From: Cymodocea nodosa | Lineage: Eukaryota > Streptophyta > Magnoliopsida > Alismatales > Cymodoceaceae | Assembly: GCA_036874045.1 (NCBI GenBank) | Contig: CM072335.1 | Coordinates: 7,894,001 to 7,958,000 of the forward strand | Length of the DNA: 64,000 nucleotides | Direction: 5' to 3' | Shown: one piece after another, positions 1 to 11,823 of the stretch | Layout of the letters: every line of letters starts with the position of its first letter | How positions within the stretch are numbered: position 1 is the first letter of the stretch | Program-made: the position numbers and the translations under genes | The notes under the pieces: model-generated | Databases searched by the model: none | Seen by the model: the letters and a program-made list of their open reading frames with translations, nothing else | Told to the model about the DNA's origin: nothing

Positions 1-346
1 ACATACCTTATTCTTTTGTATCTCCATTAATATCTTTTAACTTTTAATTCTGAAAGACTTTTCGTTCATAAATAAAAGTAAAATATATAACAAAATAATA
101 CCTAACAACAAAGCATAAATTGTTAAATATGTGCCTTGTGTGGAACCCAGACTCCTATGCCTTTAGTGGCTTACAAGCAAGCCAGTTGGTTTCTCAAAAT
201 AGATACCAACAAATTGGATTGATATTTTATTTTTCTTCTTTTTTTTAAAAAAAAATAAATGCAGAATACACACAATATTAAAAATACAAAATCACAATTT
301 AAGAATATGATTGAAAAGTAGTGACAAATGGAATAAATGTGTCAGT

Positions 347-1415
347 TCAAGCAAAACCTTTAGGCATAATTCTTCTTGTTATTAATTCTGTTTTAATGTA
401 GTTTGTTTTCCTTTTTAACTTATAAACTTGCAATATGTTATCAATACTAAATATTAGTGTATTACCATTAATGAATTGAAATGCAGAAAGAGATCCTTTT
501 TTGGGCCAAGATAATGTAGTTGTTTCTATTTCTACATATATTTCAATATATTCTTCTTCCCACTTCCATTCATTCAAGTCTTTTATAATCCATATTTGAA
601 ATTTCATCAATTCATCCCACCATCTTACTAAACATAGTGTAGGATCATCATATTTATTATACCATACTCCTAATTGAATTTTATAATGTTCTGTAGATAG
701 TGGTTTAGCTATAGCATTAGGTATAAGTAATATTTCTATAAAGTCTTCATAACTATCTATGTTTACTATGTATAAATTAGATCTAAATGCAACTGATATA
801 TTCATCAAGTATAACATGTATATTGTTAACTAATGTTTTCTCTCCTAGATATACCATAATATTTTCATTCCAAGATCTATTCAAAAAATTATACACACTT
901 AAACATAGATTTTCATCCCAATTTCCAATTGGTCTCTAGTAATATAATTTTTTAGGAATAGTCAAATTTGTATCAGAAAATGTTAAAGCTGACCCACAAT
1001 TTTTAGTTGGTACTTCAAACCTATTAGACCTTCCTATATTCCATTCTTCTCTAGTAATAGTATTTCTAATCAAAATATCAGATAATAGAATAGCATACCT
1101 TGGTTTGATTCTGTAAACAATCAATCCTTCATCTATGCCCATAATATGATTTATTCCTTCTAATGTATTAGGTGGAATTCCAGCAGTTTTTTCTATATTC
1201 AGATATTCATTATTGATTGAACTGCAATTAAATGACTTTCATAAAAATCCATCTCTAATATTAGTCATCTTTGTAGCTTATAGTACATGAAAATATTTTT
1301 CTCTAACACATTGTTTAATTTGTCTTGACACACAACACAATCTGCACAGATCTTTAACTAATAAGTTACTTAGTGCTTCTCTCAATGCATCTAGTGGTAA
1401 TTCCATCAATTTCAT
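347..1415 (-). pseudogene. F-box/FBA-type protein carried by retroelement, copy A (broken)
   Basis: The start is the ATG at 1415, aligned with the start in copy C. About 356 codons can be followed to the TAA at 347. Residues about 5-45 form an F-box: LPLDALREALSNL, then KDLCRLCCV and CVREKYFH. Residues about 120-170 contain ILIRNTITREEWNIG, like the NPxTrExW segment of FBA domains. The C-terminal half has FQIWIIKDLNEWKWEEEYIE, resembling the core of FBA-type substrate-binding regions. In-frame stops fall at former Trp or similar codons, and a deletion of about 20 bp near 800-810 relative to copy C shifts the frame. F-box proteins are substrate adaptors of SCF ubiquitin ligases. Whether this one ever worked so is inference. 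Confidence 0.7.
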
Positions 1416-1434
1416 TTGTTGTGATTCTATAATT

Positions 1435-1560
1435 CAACAACATAAATAAAATTTAAACAGAGATAAAATTAATATAACTACTTACATATACCTCCATAGA
1501 GTTAGGTCATAACTCAATGAACAAAGTTCATTGAGTTAAGTAATAACTCTACGGTACTAC
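1435..1560. repeat. Palindromic GAGTTA/TAACTC module between gag and F-box (copy A)
   Basis: Around 1500-1555 the sequence alternates ACTCAATGAAC and GTTCATTGAGTTA, with further GAGTTA and TAACTC words. The same module lies at the matching place in copy C (24575-24630). On the minus strand a GTAAGT donor-like word and a TTATAG acceptor-like word precede the F-box start. Confidence 0.5.
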
Positions 1561-1656
1561 TAACTATAACTAAACTTCCATTTTCTTTTATGTTTTCTTT
1601 TTTTTTATATTTTTCTACTTACTATATTATATATAGTTGCTAATAATTGTGCTACT

Positions 1657-2823
1657 TCATTTAGCTTCTCTCTCATAAGAGGTATCAATCTCATTAACAG
1701 TTCTGTTCAAAGGGTTAGGTACTTCTTGCATTGGCAGTCCTCTAGTAGGTCTAACTTCTATTGATTCCTTCTGTCTAAGGGGTATATTTCTATTCATACT
1801 TTGATTTTGAATGGTAACACTTTCAAATAGATGATCTAGACGATTGTTTAATTGTTGAATTATCTTTACTAATTTCTCTATTCTAGATCCTTGTTCAATT
1901 AATGATTCATAACTTATGTTTTTATCATTTATATTTTCTCCAAGATAAATTCAGGTGATTTCTCCAATTAGGGTTATAAGAATTTCCAAAGTTATCTTTC
2001 TAGTTTCTAGCATAAATAATATCTAAGTCATTAATATTTGTATTCTTTCTACTTGTTTTTAATTTAATGATAATTCTTCTATTTTCTTTGTTAATTCAGT
2101 TAATTTAATTTCAAGTACAGTGTTTGAATCTATTTCATGCATTCCTCTTGGTAATATTTTCTTATCTCTAATAACTTAAGTCGAGTTTTCCCACGAAATA
2201 GTTCTTTTTGCAAAGTTTTCTAAGTATGCTCATGCTTCTTCATTACACAATTTCAAAAATCCATTCTAATAATTAGATTCTAATAAAGATTTAGTTGAAA
2301 CATATATACATTCATAAATTATACCTATTAATTGTGCTTTACTCATTGCATGATGTGGACATTGAGTTAGTAAATTTTTAAATCGTTCAAAATATTTCCA
2401 AAATGATTCTCCCTATTTTTGGCTACACATTAATATTTCCTTTTGCTTTCTAATCATCTGATGTGTTAGATAATATTTTTTCAGAAAAACAGAACAAAAT
2501 TTAATCCATGTAGAAATTAAATTAAGCGATAGAGTTTATAACTATATCTTAGCTATGTCTTTTAAAGCAAAAGAGATATATCTAAGTTTGATAGCATCGA
2601 TACTCACGTTTGGCATTTTCATCATTTGACAAACTTCATTAAATTCTCTAAAGAAATAATACGCATCTTCTTTTTCTAATCCATGAAAGTATGGAAATTG
2701 CCAATCTCTCTCAAAGTTTGGCAATTGAATATATAAAGGTTCATCAACTAGTTCAGGATACAGAATTTCTCCTAATGGTTTTTCTATTGGAGTAACCACA
2801 TCTTTTAAATTTTTTTCCTGCAT
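1657..2823 (-). pseudogene. Ty3/gypsy gag (Retrotrans_gag), copy A, broken
   Basis: The start ATG is at 2823, and the first 93 residues are open. They carry the usual Athila/Tat gag leader: a proline-rich start, then EDAYYFFREFNEVC and DAIKLRYISFALKDIAK. This is the opening of the Retrotrans_gag capsid-like domain. A TAG then replaces the Trp of the conserved KRW motif. Further pieces of the domain and the YNP-WRNHP segment can be followed to about 1657 in shifting frames. No CCHC zinc knuckle is seen. Gag would form the nucleocapsid particle. The order, with ORF1 upstream and the F-box ORF about 240 bp downstream, is the same as in copy C. Confidence 0.8.
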
Positions 2824-3314
2824 ATTATCAACTTAAATATAGTTAAATACATTATATTAATGCAGTGTGCCAATTTAAATTCATTAAATCCGAACATTAT
2901 ATGCATTTTTAACTTATAGTTTATTTCATGTTATGTAGAAATTTAATTTTACTTTTCAGTATACAAATATATTCAGACATTATCAAATCATCGTGCATTT
3001 AACCACATCATTCATAAAATTTTAAAAAATTAGCCACACATATCAGAGGAGTTTCAAATTTTTCCTCAAATGTTTTAGTACTCAAATCAACCTTCAAACC
3101 TTAGAAATCCTAGACAGAAAATAAGAAAACTTGTTCTACAAAGTTTTAAATAAATATATATACAAAATTTATCTTTAATATAGTTCTAAATTAAATCATT
3201 CATTCTCAAACATACGAATTCAAAAGCATATTGATGTTCAAACATTCATATATATAAATTGTTTACATTACATATAATTAGACATTTTATATTACAAGTA
3301 GATGAAGAATACAT

Positions 3315-5573
3315 TTAATCTTTCTTCCTTAATTCATCTACTTCTTTCTGGAGCTTTTCTAATTATTGCTCTAATTGAGTTATCCATTCTATAGCTCCTG
3401 TAAATTCTCTAAAACGTCCAACAATAGAAGCAGCAGTAGCAATATTATAATTTATGTATTCTTTCACTGAAATGGCCTTGGATCTTATCCTTTTTGATGT
3501 CCATTTTGTGAAATCTATTCCTTCCACCATCAGTAGTGAAATCAGATCTCCATAAAATAATTTCTTCTTTATTGCTTAGCTTAGAGATAAATACTCTAAA
3601 CCAATTCACTTGAATTCTGTTAACAACTGCATAAGTGGCCCACTTGATAAATTGATTGAGTTCAATGTCATGACCTTGTTTTTGATAAATAGTTTTCACC
3701 AGTATAATTGCCACCATGTGTGCCTTTCCATTTAAATACTTCATTCTATTAAGTAATGGCACATGAGGTTCATTAACTATGCATTGTTTTATTTCTTATT
3801 CAATCCATTCTACTGTAGTTGTTTCCTCTAGAATTTTTATTCCATCATTTCTCAATCCAAATATATTGTGGAGAAGCTCTGGTGTTATCTAAATATTAAC
3901 TTCTTTCACATTTAAAATTAATATTTCTTCTTCTTCCCTCAAATTTGCATAAAAACTAGGCACTAGATTTTTATAAAATGCATGCCCTTTAGTTTTTGGA
4001 ATAAATTCTGAGGCTACTAGAATTTAAATAATTCTCTAATATCATTCATTCTAGTCTAATTTACTGGCCTACTATATATAACATCATATCCCTTTATTTC
4101 TTGATATTTATTAGCTACTTCCTAACTCTAGAAATGAATTTCATTCAGAATTGTTGCTTCAGACGGGTCAGGAATTTGGATTTGTTGCTCCATAGGGGTT
4201 TGTTCTTTAATTTTTTCTTCATGTTGTTGAATTTGCTGTTGTATTTGTTGTGGAAAATAATCCAAAGATTCCTGCCTTTCAGTTCTTAATTGTGGTGGAG
4301 AGCCTGTAGAACTTTCTACACTTTTATTTTGTAACTTCTCTATAAGTTATTGAAGAGTTTCATTCTCTTTAGTGGAATCTATCGAGTTCTTTTCTTCCTA
4401 CTCAATTTCTTGCTCAGCTTCTTCCCTTTCTTCTTCCTCCTCGCAACCAATCTCCATTGTTACTATTCTTTTTGATTTAGTGGTAGATTGGGATGGAGTC
4501 TTAGGCATAGCAAATTCTACCCTTACTTCTTTTTCAAATCCTTCAAGCTGTAGATTAATTTTAGCCTGTTTTTCTTCTCTTCTTTGCTCTTGCTTTTGCT
4601 CTTCTTCTTCTTTCAATAATAAATCAACAAAAATGGGCTCTTTATGCCCTACTATAAATGCTATAGGCTCGGATTTTATTTCTTCTTGAGCCTCAAATAC
4701 TATTTTTTTTCCTTTTCTTTTTCTTAACAATTGTGTTTGCTTTTCTTCTTCTTCATATAATAAATCAACAAAAATGGACTCTTTAGGCCCTCGAGCCACT
4801 GGAACTAGCTTTTCCTATTTTACTTCTTCCTCTATATTTGCTAGTCTCAAAGGACCAGCCTCATATTCTTTTGCAACTAGTATTCCAACTACTTCCTAGT
4901 GCTTTTCCACCTTAATTTTATATTGCACCTTCAACTTTTTTTCAACACTTCTCTTCTGAAATGCATTAAACACAAAATGTGCTTTGGCTACTGTTATGTC
5001 TTCTGATTCTCCTTGGCTTTTTCCAAATCGAACCAGTTCTTCAAATTCTTTTAATTCTTCTTCAGATGATGGGCCCATGAATACTACCCTTTCTAGTGGT
5101 TTGGGTGGTGGAATTGAAGGTCCTAGTTATTGTTTTGCTTCAGTAGGTACTTCAGTTTTCTCTCTCTGTTATTGTTGATATGAAGGTCCCGGTTGCTGCT
5201 CTTCTTCTTCAGACGCTTTAGTTTGTTCTCTACGTTGTTGCTTATGTCAAATCCTCACATGTGGAACTATAGTTCGTATGAACCATAGTCATGATTTCCT
5301 CCTTATGAGTTCTAAGGTAACCTCATTGTTTGGTTTGATTCTTCTTTCTCTATTTACAGTAGTTTCTGTAGCTACTCGTATTCTAGTCTCCATTATTGCA
5401 AGTATTCTAATATTTAAATCAACTAAAACTTTCATAAAAAAGAAGAGATCATCCTCTACCTTTTCTAACTATTTTTCCCTAGTGGTATTTTTTATTCTCT
5501 ACCTTGTATGCCATTCCTCTGATTCTCTAAGGAATCTTGTAGTGTCAATGGAATCCCAGAAGGCTTGCATCAT
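3315..5573 (-). pseudogene. Retroelement ORF1 with plant-transposon (Transposase_32-like) domain, copy A
   Basis: From the ATG at 5573 a broken frame of about 750 codons runs to the TAA at 3315. The N-terminal third is acidic, Glu/Lys/Gln-rich and coiled-coil-like (for example 4398-4799, with KEEEEQKQEQRREEKQ). A repeated segment, PIFVDLL or SIFVDLL, occurs twice. The C-terminal part has FYANLREEEEILILNVKEV, then about 60 residues later LNGKAHMVAIILV and WATYAVVNRIQVNWF. This is the pattern of the putative plant transposon protein domain (PF20167-like). The last 30 codons are again coiled-coil. Function is unknown. A related domain occurs at 12228-13623. Several in-frame TAG and TAA codons are present. 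Confidence 0.6.
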
Positions 5574-6470
5574 CTTGATCTTCGTGGTGTTACTGAATGG
5601 ACCAAAACTTAGGGTTTATTTAGACTAAAACTTAGGTTTTAGGGGCATTATCTGTAGAAATCATTTAGTACTTAGAACAGTAAAGACTAGAGTCGTTTCG
5701 TTCTGCTCGATAACACCACGAAGACCAAGATGACGCAAGAGTTTTGGGATTTCATTGACACTACAAGATTTCTAAGAGAGTCAAAGGAATGGCATACAAG
5801 GTAGAGAATCAAAAATACCACCAGGGAAAAATAATTAAAAAAGGTAGAGGATGACCTCTTTTTCCACGAAAGTTTTAGTTGATTTAAATGTTAGAATACC
5901 CACAATAATGAAGACTAGAATACGAGTAGCAACAAAAACAACTATAGATAGAGAAAGAAGAATTAGGTCAAACAATGGGGTTGCCCTAGAACTTATTAGA
6001 TGCAAGTCTAGATTGCGGTTCATACGAACTATAGTTGCACATGCGAGGATTCAACATGAGCAACAATGAAGAGAACAAGCTGAAGCATTTGAAGAAGAAG
6101 AGCAGTAGCCAGGACCTTTATTTCAACAACAATAGAGAGCAAACTGAAGTATCTGTTGAAGTAGAATAGCAGCCAGGACCTTCAATTCCGCCTCCCAGAC
6201 CACTAGAAAGGGTAGTATTCATGGGCCCATCATCCAAAGAAGAATTAAAAGAATTTGAAGAACTAGTTCGATTTGGAAAAAGTTAAGGAGAATCAGAAGA
6301 CATGGTAGTAGCCAAAGCACACTTTGTGTTTGATGCACTTTAGAAGAGAAGGGTTGAAGAAAATTTGAAGGCCCAATATAAAATTAAGGTGGAAAAGCAC
6401 TAAGAAGCAGCTAGAATACTAGTTGCAAAAGAATATGAGGCTGGTCCTTCAAGACTAGCAAATATAGAGG
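4829..6470. repeat. Large inverted repeat: head-to-head ORF1 copies with spacer
   Basis: The left arm (about 4829-5597) and the right arm (about 5706-6470) are reverse complements with scattered substitutions. For example CTTCGTGGTGTTA at about 5577 faces TAACACCACGAAG at 5711. The spacer of about 110 bp has no recognisable gene. The arms are about 770 bp. The right arm ends where element D is inserted. ORF1 start codons face each other at 5573 (minus) and 5730 (plus). Confidence 0.75.
5730..6470 (+). pseudogene. ORF1 N-terminal part, inverted copy A', cut by element D
   Basis: The ATG at 5730 opens a broken frame parallel to ORF1 of copy A: FWDFIDTTRFLRES, then VLVDLNVRIPTIMKTRIRVA, and near the end MGPSSKEELKEFEELVRFGK. 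A TAA follows that last segment where copy A has CAA. Homology to copy A stops at the LTR of D (6471). The region of copy A that should follow (4829 down to about 2575) does not reappear next to it. Confidence 0.65.
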
Positions 6471-7826
6471 TGTTAAGACCTAATGGCTTACCAAAGGGAG
6501 GGGGGGTGAATGGTAAGATTTAATTTCTTAAATGCAATTTCAAGATTTTAACAATGAATGACTTATTGATAGTTTAATTCAGTAAGCATGAAACAATTTT
6601 TCTAAGTGCAAAAACAAAGTAAAAGAAGATAATGCACATAGGGATTTTTAGGCGGTCCACCGCTAATGGCTAATCCACCCCCAAGGAATACTTGGGTTTC
6701 ACTAATCTTCCAAAACTTACTAACACTTGCTTTAAGGTCAAAGTAAGAACCAATCAATCGAATTGAGCTTTCTAGTCGTAGCTCCAACCAACCTATCTCT
6801 GAAGTTTTCAGTTGATACACTTCAGTAAACCATTGGCTTAAAGAAATCAGAGTGTATTTTCAGGGAGAGCTCTAGACTTGAGTTCGTCTTTTCTGAAGAT
6901 TTGATCTTGAAGATGTTCTACTGTATATGTGGAGCTTGGTGTATGAATTTGTATATTCAAAAAGCTGTCTAACTCTCTTGTTTGCTATTTATATTTATAA
7001 CATTAAGCATAACGATCATATTCACTTCTAACGGATGTATTCTGCTATACTTACTGAAATTGCAGGTCTAAATATGATAAGTTACCATTTAGGAAGGTGT
7101 TTCAAGATAACCTTCCGATTTCCTTTGACTTTCAAATGGTTAGCTATGTAACTTTCTGAAGGATGTCTGTAACTCACCAAAAATCCACTTAAGTCCTTTT
7201 GCTTGTGTCTTAAGTTCAGATACTTACAACTATAACTTACCAAATCATTTTTAACTATCGGATAGTTAGCTATAGTAACTCTTCGATTTTCTTCAAAGCT
7301 TTTAACTGTAGTTATTCTATTTCAGCATGTGCATAATAAGATGACTTCAGTTTTGGATAGTTCATTCTGTAACCTTCCGAAATATCCTATTTTTTGGATA
7401 GTTATTAGTTTTCCTAACTTTCTAAAAGACTTTTAGGCTTCCGACTAGATTTCTGCACATGTGTATTTGAATAACTTAAGTTTTGGATAGTTAGATATGT
7501 AACTTTCTGAAACTACTCAATTTTCGGATAGTTAGCTTTTCTAACTTACCGAAAGTCCTTTTAAGCCTTTGTCTACTATAAGTTCAATTTCTGCATGTGC
7601 ATATTCTTCTAACTTAACTGTCTAGATAGTTGTTCCAGATAACTTTCCGATTTACCTATATTTTTGGATACTTAAACTGGTAACTGTTCAATGGTTCTGA
7701 TTTTATCTGTCAACTTTGAATGATCTATTTGTGATTGACTTTAACTACTAATCTGTTGATCTGTGAAATATAAAAGATTATTCCTCACATTGATTTTTGC
7801 ATTATTAAAATCTAGAAGTCCTTTCA
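6471..7826 (-). repeat. 3' LTR of element D
   Basis: On the minus strand the LTR starts TGAAAGGACTTC next to the polypurine tract and ends in CTTAACA (plus strand TGTTAAG at 6471), 1356 bp. The first 407 plus-strand bases match 11824-12227. It contains at least four modules of the form GGATAGTTAG...TAACTTTC/TAACTTACCGAAA (about 7255-7560), the same module as in the LTRs of E and B. Confidence 0.85.
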
Positions 7827-7840
7827 ATCTCTCCCTTTTT
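7827..7840 (-). promoter_or_regulatory. Polypurine tract of element D
   Basis: On the minus strand AAAAAGGGAGAGAT lies directly before the 3' LTR, the expected primer for plus-strand DNA synthesis. Confidence 0.8.
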
Positions 7841-7845
7841 GATAA

Positions 7846-10244
7846 TGGCATTTCTTTTGATCTATAGAAGTACTAGAGATATCTTTATCAAGTTTTTCAT
7901 TTGAGTTCATAGGTGTGTGAGCTTCTTTGGATTTATCCATGCCAAATTTGAAGAGAATCTCTTTGTAGATTTTTTCTTGATTCAAAAAATTTCCATGTTA
8001 TAATTGATGAATTTGTAATCCTAGGAAGAATTTTAATTCTCCCATAAGACTCATTTCAAATTCATTCTGCATTAAAATCTAAAAGTCATGACATAATTTC
8101 TCATTTATTGCACCAAAAATAATATCATCAACATAAATTTGAATGATCAACATATGAGAATTTTTTTGATTTGATAAAAAGAGTGTTATCTATAGTTTCT
8201 ATATTAAACTGATTTTCAAGAAGGAAACCCTTTAGCTTATTATACCATGCACATGGTGCTTACTTCATACCATAAAAAGCTTTATTTAGTTTATAGACAT
8301 GGTTTGATCTTTATTCATCTTCAAAACCTAGTGGTTGTTCTACATATACTTCCTCTTGTAACATGCCATTTAGAAATACACTTTTAACATCTATTTGATA
8401 AAGCTTTATTTTTATACTACTTGCAAAGGCAAGCAACATTCTAATTACTTCAAGTCTTCGAACAGGTGCAAAAGTTTTTTCATAATCAATTCCTTCCTAC
8501 TGGTTGTATCCCTGAGCAACAAGTTTAGCTATGTTTCTAATAATATTGCTATTATTATCTAATTTATTCTTAAACACCCATCTAGTTTTAATAATTAATT
8601 TTTTAGTGGGCCTTTCAATTAAATTTCAGACTTCATTTTTCTTGAACTAATTCAGTTCCTCTTGCATAGCCATAATCCAGTATTCATCATTACAAGCTTC
8701 TTCAACTGTTGTAGGTTCAAGTTCAAATACAAATGCATAATAATTACAGATATTCTGAATTTTGCTCCTTGTTTGAACACTTTGATTTATATTTCCAAAA
8801 ATTTGTGCAATGGGATGTTCAGATTTTGTCTTCCATGCTTTTTCTATCATAGTAGGTGCAAGCAGTGTTATGCTATCATTTTTCTGTAGAGCTTTCTGAT
8901 TTTCTGATTCACTTTTACTCTCATTGTCTATTTTAAGTTGCTTTAATTTTCCTACTAGGTCTTTGTCAAATGATACATTTATTTATTCTTCTACTCTTCT
9001 TTCATATTCAAAATAAACCCTGTAAGCCTTGCTTCTTGAAGAGTATCCAACTAGTAGAGTAGGATCAGACTTTGCATCAAATTTGTCTTTTTGTTCCCTT
9101 GTATTAAGCACAAAATATTTTGATTCAAAAATTTTAAAGTGTCCAACATTTAGTGTTTTACCATACCATAATTCAAATAGTGTCTTAAGCAAGATAGGTC
9201 TAAGATGAGTTCTATTTATTGTATGACATGTAGTATTCATAGAGCCTATAAAAATTTTAGTAGATCAAATGCATTAAGAATTGTTCTTGCCATTTCTTGT
9301 ACTGATCTATTTTTCCTTTCTGCAACTCCATTCTGTGTAAGAGTTCTTGGACATAAAAACTCATGTAGTATACCAAAAGAATTACATAAGTCTTCAAAAA
9401 TAGAATTTTCAAATTTGCCTACATGATCACTTCTGATCTTCTTCATAGTTGATTCCTTTTCATTTTGAATTCTAATGTAGAGATGTTTGAATTCATTACA
9501 AGCTTTATTCTTGTGTGCTAAGAAAATAACCCAAGTGAATCTTGTGTAATCATCAACTACCACTAAGGTATATTTTCTTCCTCCTAAATTGGATGTTTGA
9601 GTAGAACCAAATAGGTCCATATGTAGTAGTTCTAGTGGCTGACTTGTGGCAATATCTTCAATACTCTTGTACACTGATTTCTTTTATTTTCCAATCGTAC
9701 AGTCACTATACAATTTATCCTTTTTGAATTTGAGTTTGGGCACACCTCTAACAAGATCAAGTTTGGTCAACTTTCTTAAGGTTCTCATATTTACATGATT
9801 TAGTCTCTTATACCATAACCATTCATCTTTACTAGAAGAAATTAAGCATGTATCACTAGTCATATTATCCAATGGAAATTTTAATGCATAAATTAAATTA
9901 TCTCTATAGCTAGTAAATTTAACCTCAAGTGTATATTGCTATAATATAAAATAGTTTTTAGTAGTAAAGAGTAGATTGTAACCTTTGTCACATAATTGAC
10001 CTACACTTAACAGATTTTGTTTTAAACCATTTACATGCAAGACATTTTCTATTTTCCCATTTTTAGATGCAACATTTCCTACAATAGTAATTTACATTTT
10101 TTATTACTACCAATATTAAATGATCCTGAATTTATGGACTTAACGGATTCTAAAAAAATTTTCTTACTTGTCATATGCTTTGAGCATCCACTATCAATGA
10201 TCCACTTTGACATTTGAGCTTCATTGTCCTTGCAGTCCTACAAA
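7846..10244 (-). pseudogene. Copia pol of D (protease-integrase-RT; RNase H deleted)
   Basis: On the minus strand, the pre-integrase zinc-binding region is at 9872-9684 (WYKRLNHVNMRTLRKL, then SDCTIGK). The integrase core is at 9674-9246 (LHMDLFGSTQTSNLGG, RSDHVGKFEN, CPRTLTQNGVAERKN). The integrase tail is at 9240-8983 (LVGYSSRSKAYRVYF). Reverse transcriptase runs from about 8850 to 7846, including IDVKSVFLNG and IYVDDIIFGA. The frame is broken by stops such as TAG where the family has Trp or Gln. GGEF-type motifs are damaged (DHVGKFEN). The deletion that joins RT to the polypurine tract removes RNase H, so D could not have moved by its own enzymes after that event. Confidence 0.85.
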
Positions 10245-11760
10245 TTATATTAAAATTAAGGCTTTTGGTACCCATATTTTCTTGGGTCCACTAGTGTTAG
10301 TCATTAGCATATTAAACTTGTTGCCTCTTGACAGCCATATATGAGTAGATCTTTTAATGATAAAAATAGTTATGCCATCTCTGTAAGATCTAATTTTTCC
10401 ACCACAATAGGGAGTTTCCTGTGGTACAGCATACCCTAGGCCAAATTTACTTGTTCCTATTCTTTGAGATATTATGATTTTATTTAAACTATTTTCACCT
10501 TTAGTGAATTTACATATAGTGTTTTTCAAATCAGCAATTTCAAATAATAAATTTTTGTTTTCTTCTTTTAAGTCAAAGTTTCTACAACTACAATTATCAA
10601 GTTTTGTTTTTAATTCCCTGTTATCAACTAGGGCTTTTTCTAATTCAATAAAAACATTCTCTAGATAGGAATTTAGACTCTTTAATTTTTTCTTATAGTT
10701 CTTACACTTTACATATAAATTATCTATTGTACAAAGAAGACTATCTACATCTAAATCAACATTTTCTTTTTCTAAACAAAAAGAGGATGTAGAACTTGTG
10801 TAGTAAAGCACACGTTTGCAGAGGCCTCTTCCTTTGAGTCTGATGAGCTGCTGGATGAGCTGCTATCATCCCATGTCACTTTCAAGGCCATTTTCTTCTT
10901 ATTCTTCTTCCATTTTTGTTTGTCCTCCTCCTACTGGAAAGTATAGTAGAGTTGAATGTGTCCCAATTTTTGCACTTGTAGCATGTAGGGACTTTTGATC
11001 TTGAGGAGTTGGTGTTGTCTCCTTGTCTCATCATTTTTCTAAAATTCCTAGCCAGTAGTAAAACTTCATCTTCATCCGAGCTTGGTTAGTCTTCTATTGA
11101 GGGAAAAACTAGTTCCTTCTTTTTCTTAGCCTTTTTTTCAATGACTCCCTCTTCTTCTTTCCATTCCTTCATCTGAACTCCATGGGCAAGAAGATTTCCC
11201 AACAGATCTTCTACTGAATAATTATTTAGATCCTTTGAATCTTGTATAAAAGTAGACTTCTGTTTTCATTCAACTGTCAAGCTTCTTAAAATCTTCTGTA
11301 CCTACTCACAATTAGAAAAATCCCTTCCTAGGCCTCTCAATTCATTCACAATTTTAGTGAATCTTGAAAAGATTTCAGTAATACTTTCTTTTCAAGCATT
11401 TTGAATAATTCATATTTTCTTAACAAAATGCTAATTTTGGTATCTTTCACTTGGTTGGTTCCTTCATATGTAATTTGAAGGGTCTTCCAAGCCTCATGAG
11501 AAGACTTACATGCAGATATTTTATTATACTGTTCACTAGTTAGTGCATGGTAAATAGAATTTAGCCCACGAGCATCCATTTGGATGATTCTTTCATCCTT
11601 GTCAATCCAGTCACTTTCATGATTGATTGGAAGTGGTGTACCATGTACAACCATCCTCTAAAGTTTTACATCTATGCTCTTGAGAAAACACTCCATCCAT
11701 CTTTTCTAGTAGCTACCATCAAAGAGGGGAGGTCGATAGATATTCTGTCCCTCTACAATA
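10245..11760 (-). pseudogene. Copia gag and linker of D
   Basis: On the minus strand 11654-11346 carries the SIRE-type gag core (DARGLNSIYHALTSEQYNKI, HEAWKTLQITYEG, VKDTKISILLRKYELFKM). It continues in broken frames through a Lys/Glu-rich part (about 11150) and a Ser-rich stretch. The linker 10811-10245 is a coiled-coil-like segment with NRELKTKLDN and ENKNLLFEIADLKNTICKF. The same parts occur in the same order in E (16500-17864). The zinc knuckle near 11000 is too damaged to be sure of. Confidence 0.75.
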
Positions 11761-11809
11761 TGGAAAACTATGATCTCAGATGGTTAAATCTATTAATGAG
11801 ATTAACCAT

Positions 11810-11821
11810 GCTCTGATACCA
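11810..11821 (-). promoter_or_regulatory. Primer-binding site of D (tRNA-iMet type)
   Basis: The plus strand reads GCTCTGATACCA. Its reverse complement TGGTATCAGAGC is the usual plant initiator-methionine tRNA primer-binding site, two bases inside the LTR boundary. Confidence 0.85.
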
Positions 11822-11823
11822 AT

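Larger units (their letters stand above)
1..5573 (-). mobile_element. Athila/Tat-like Ty3/gypsy derivative, copy A (ORF1 - gag - F-box, no pol)
   Basis: Read on the minus strand the order is a coiled-coil ORF1 (5573-3315), an Athila-type gag (2823-1657), an F-box/FBA ORF (1415-347) and a 3' non-coding stretch running off the left edge. No protease, reverse transcriptase, RNase H or integrase motif is visible between gag and the F-box ORF, or downstream of it within the window. Bases 1 to about 2575 match, inverted, bases 23532 to about 26155 (copy C). ORF1 upstream of gag is a known trait of Tat/Ogre elements. The missing pol marks this as non-autonomous. Its 5' LTR is not recognisable, because ORF1 faces an inverted copy across a short spacer. 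All ORFs are broken by stops or small indels. Confidence 0.7.

Noticed and set aside
4372..5628. Plus-strand Ser/Phe/Leu-rich open frames
   Set aside because: They are the antisense of the Glu/Lys-rich ORF1 of copy A.
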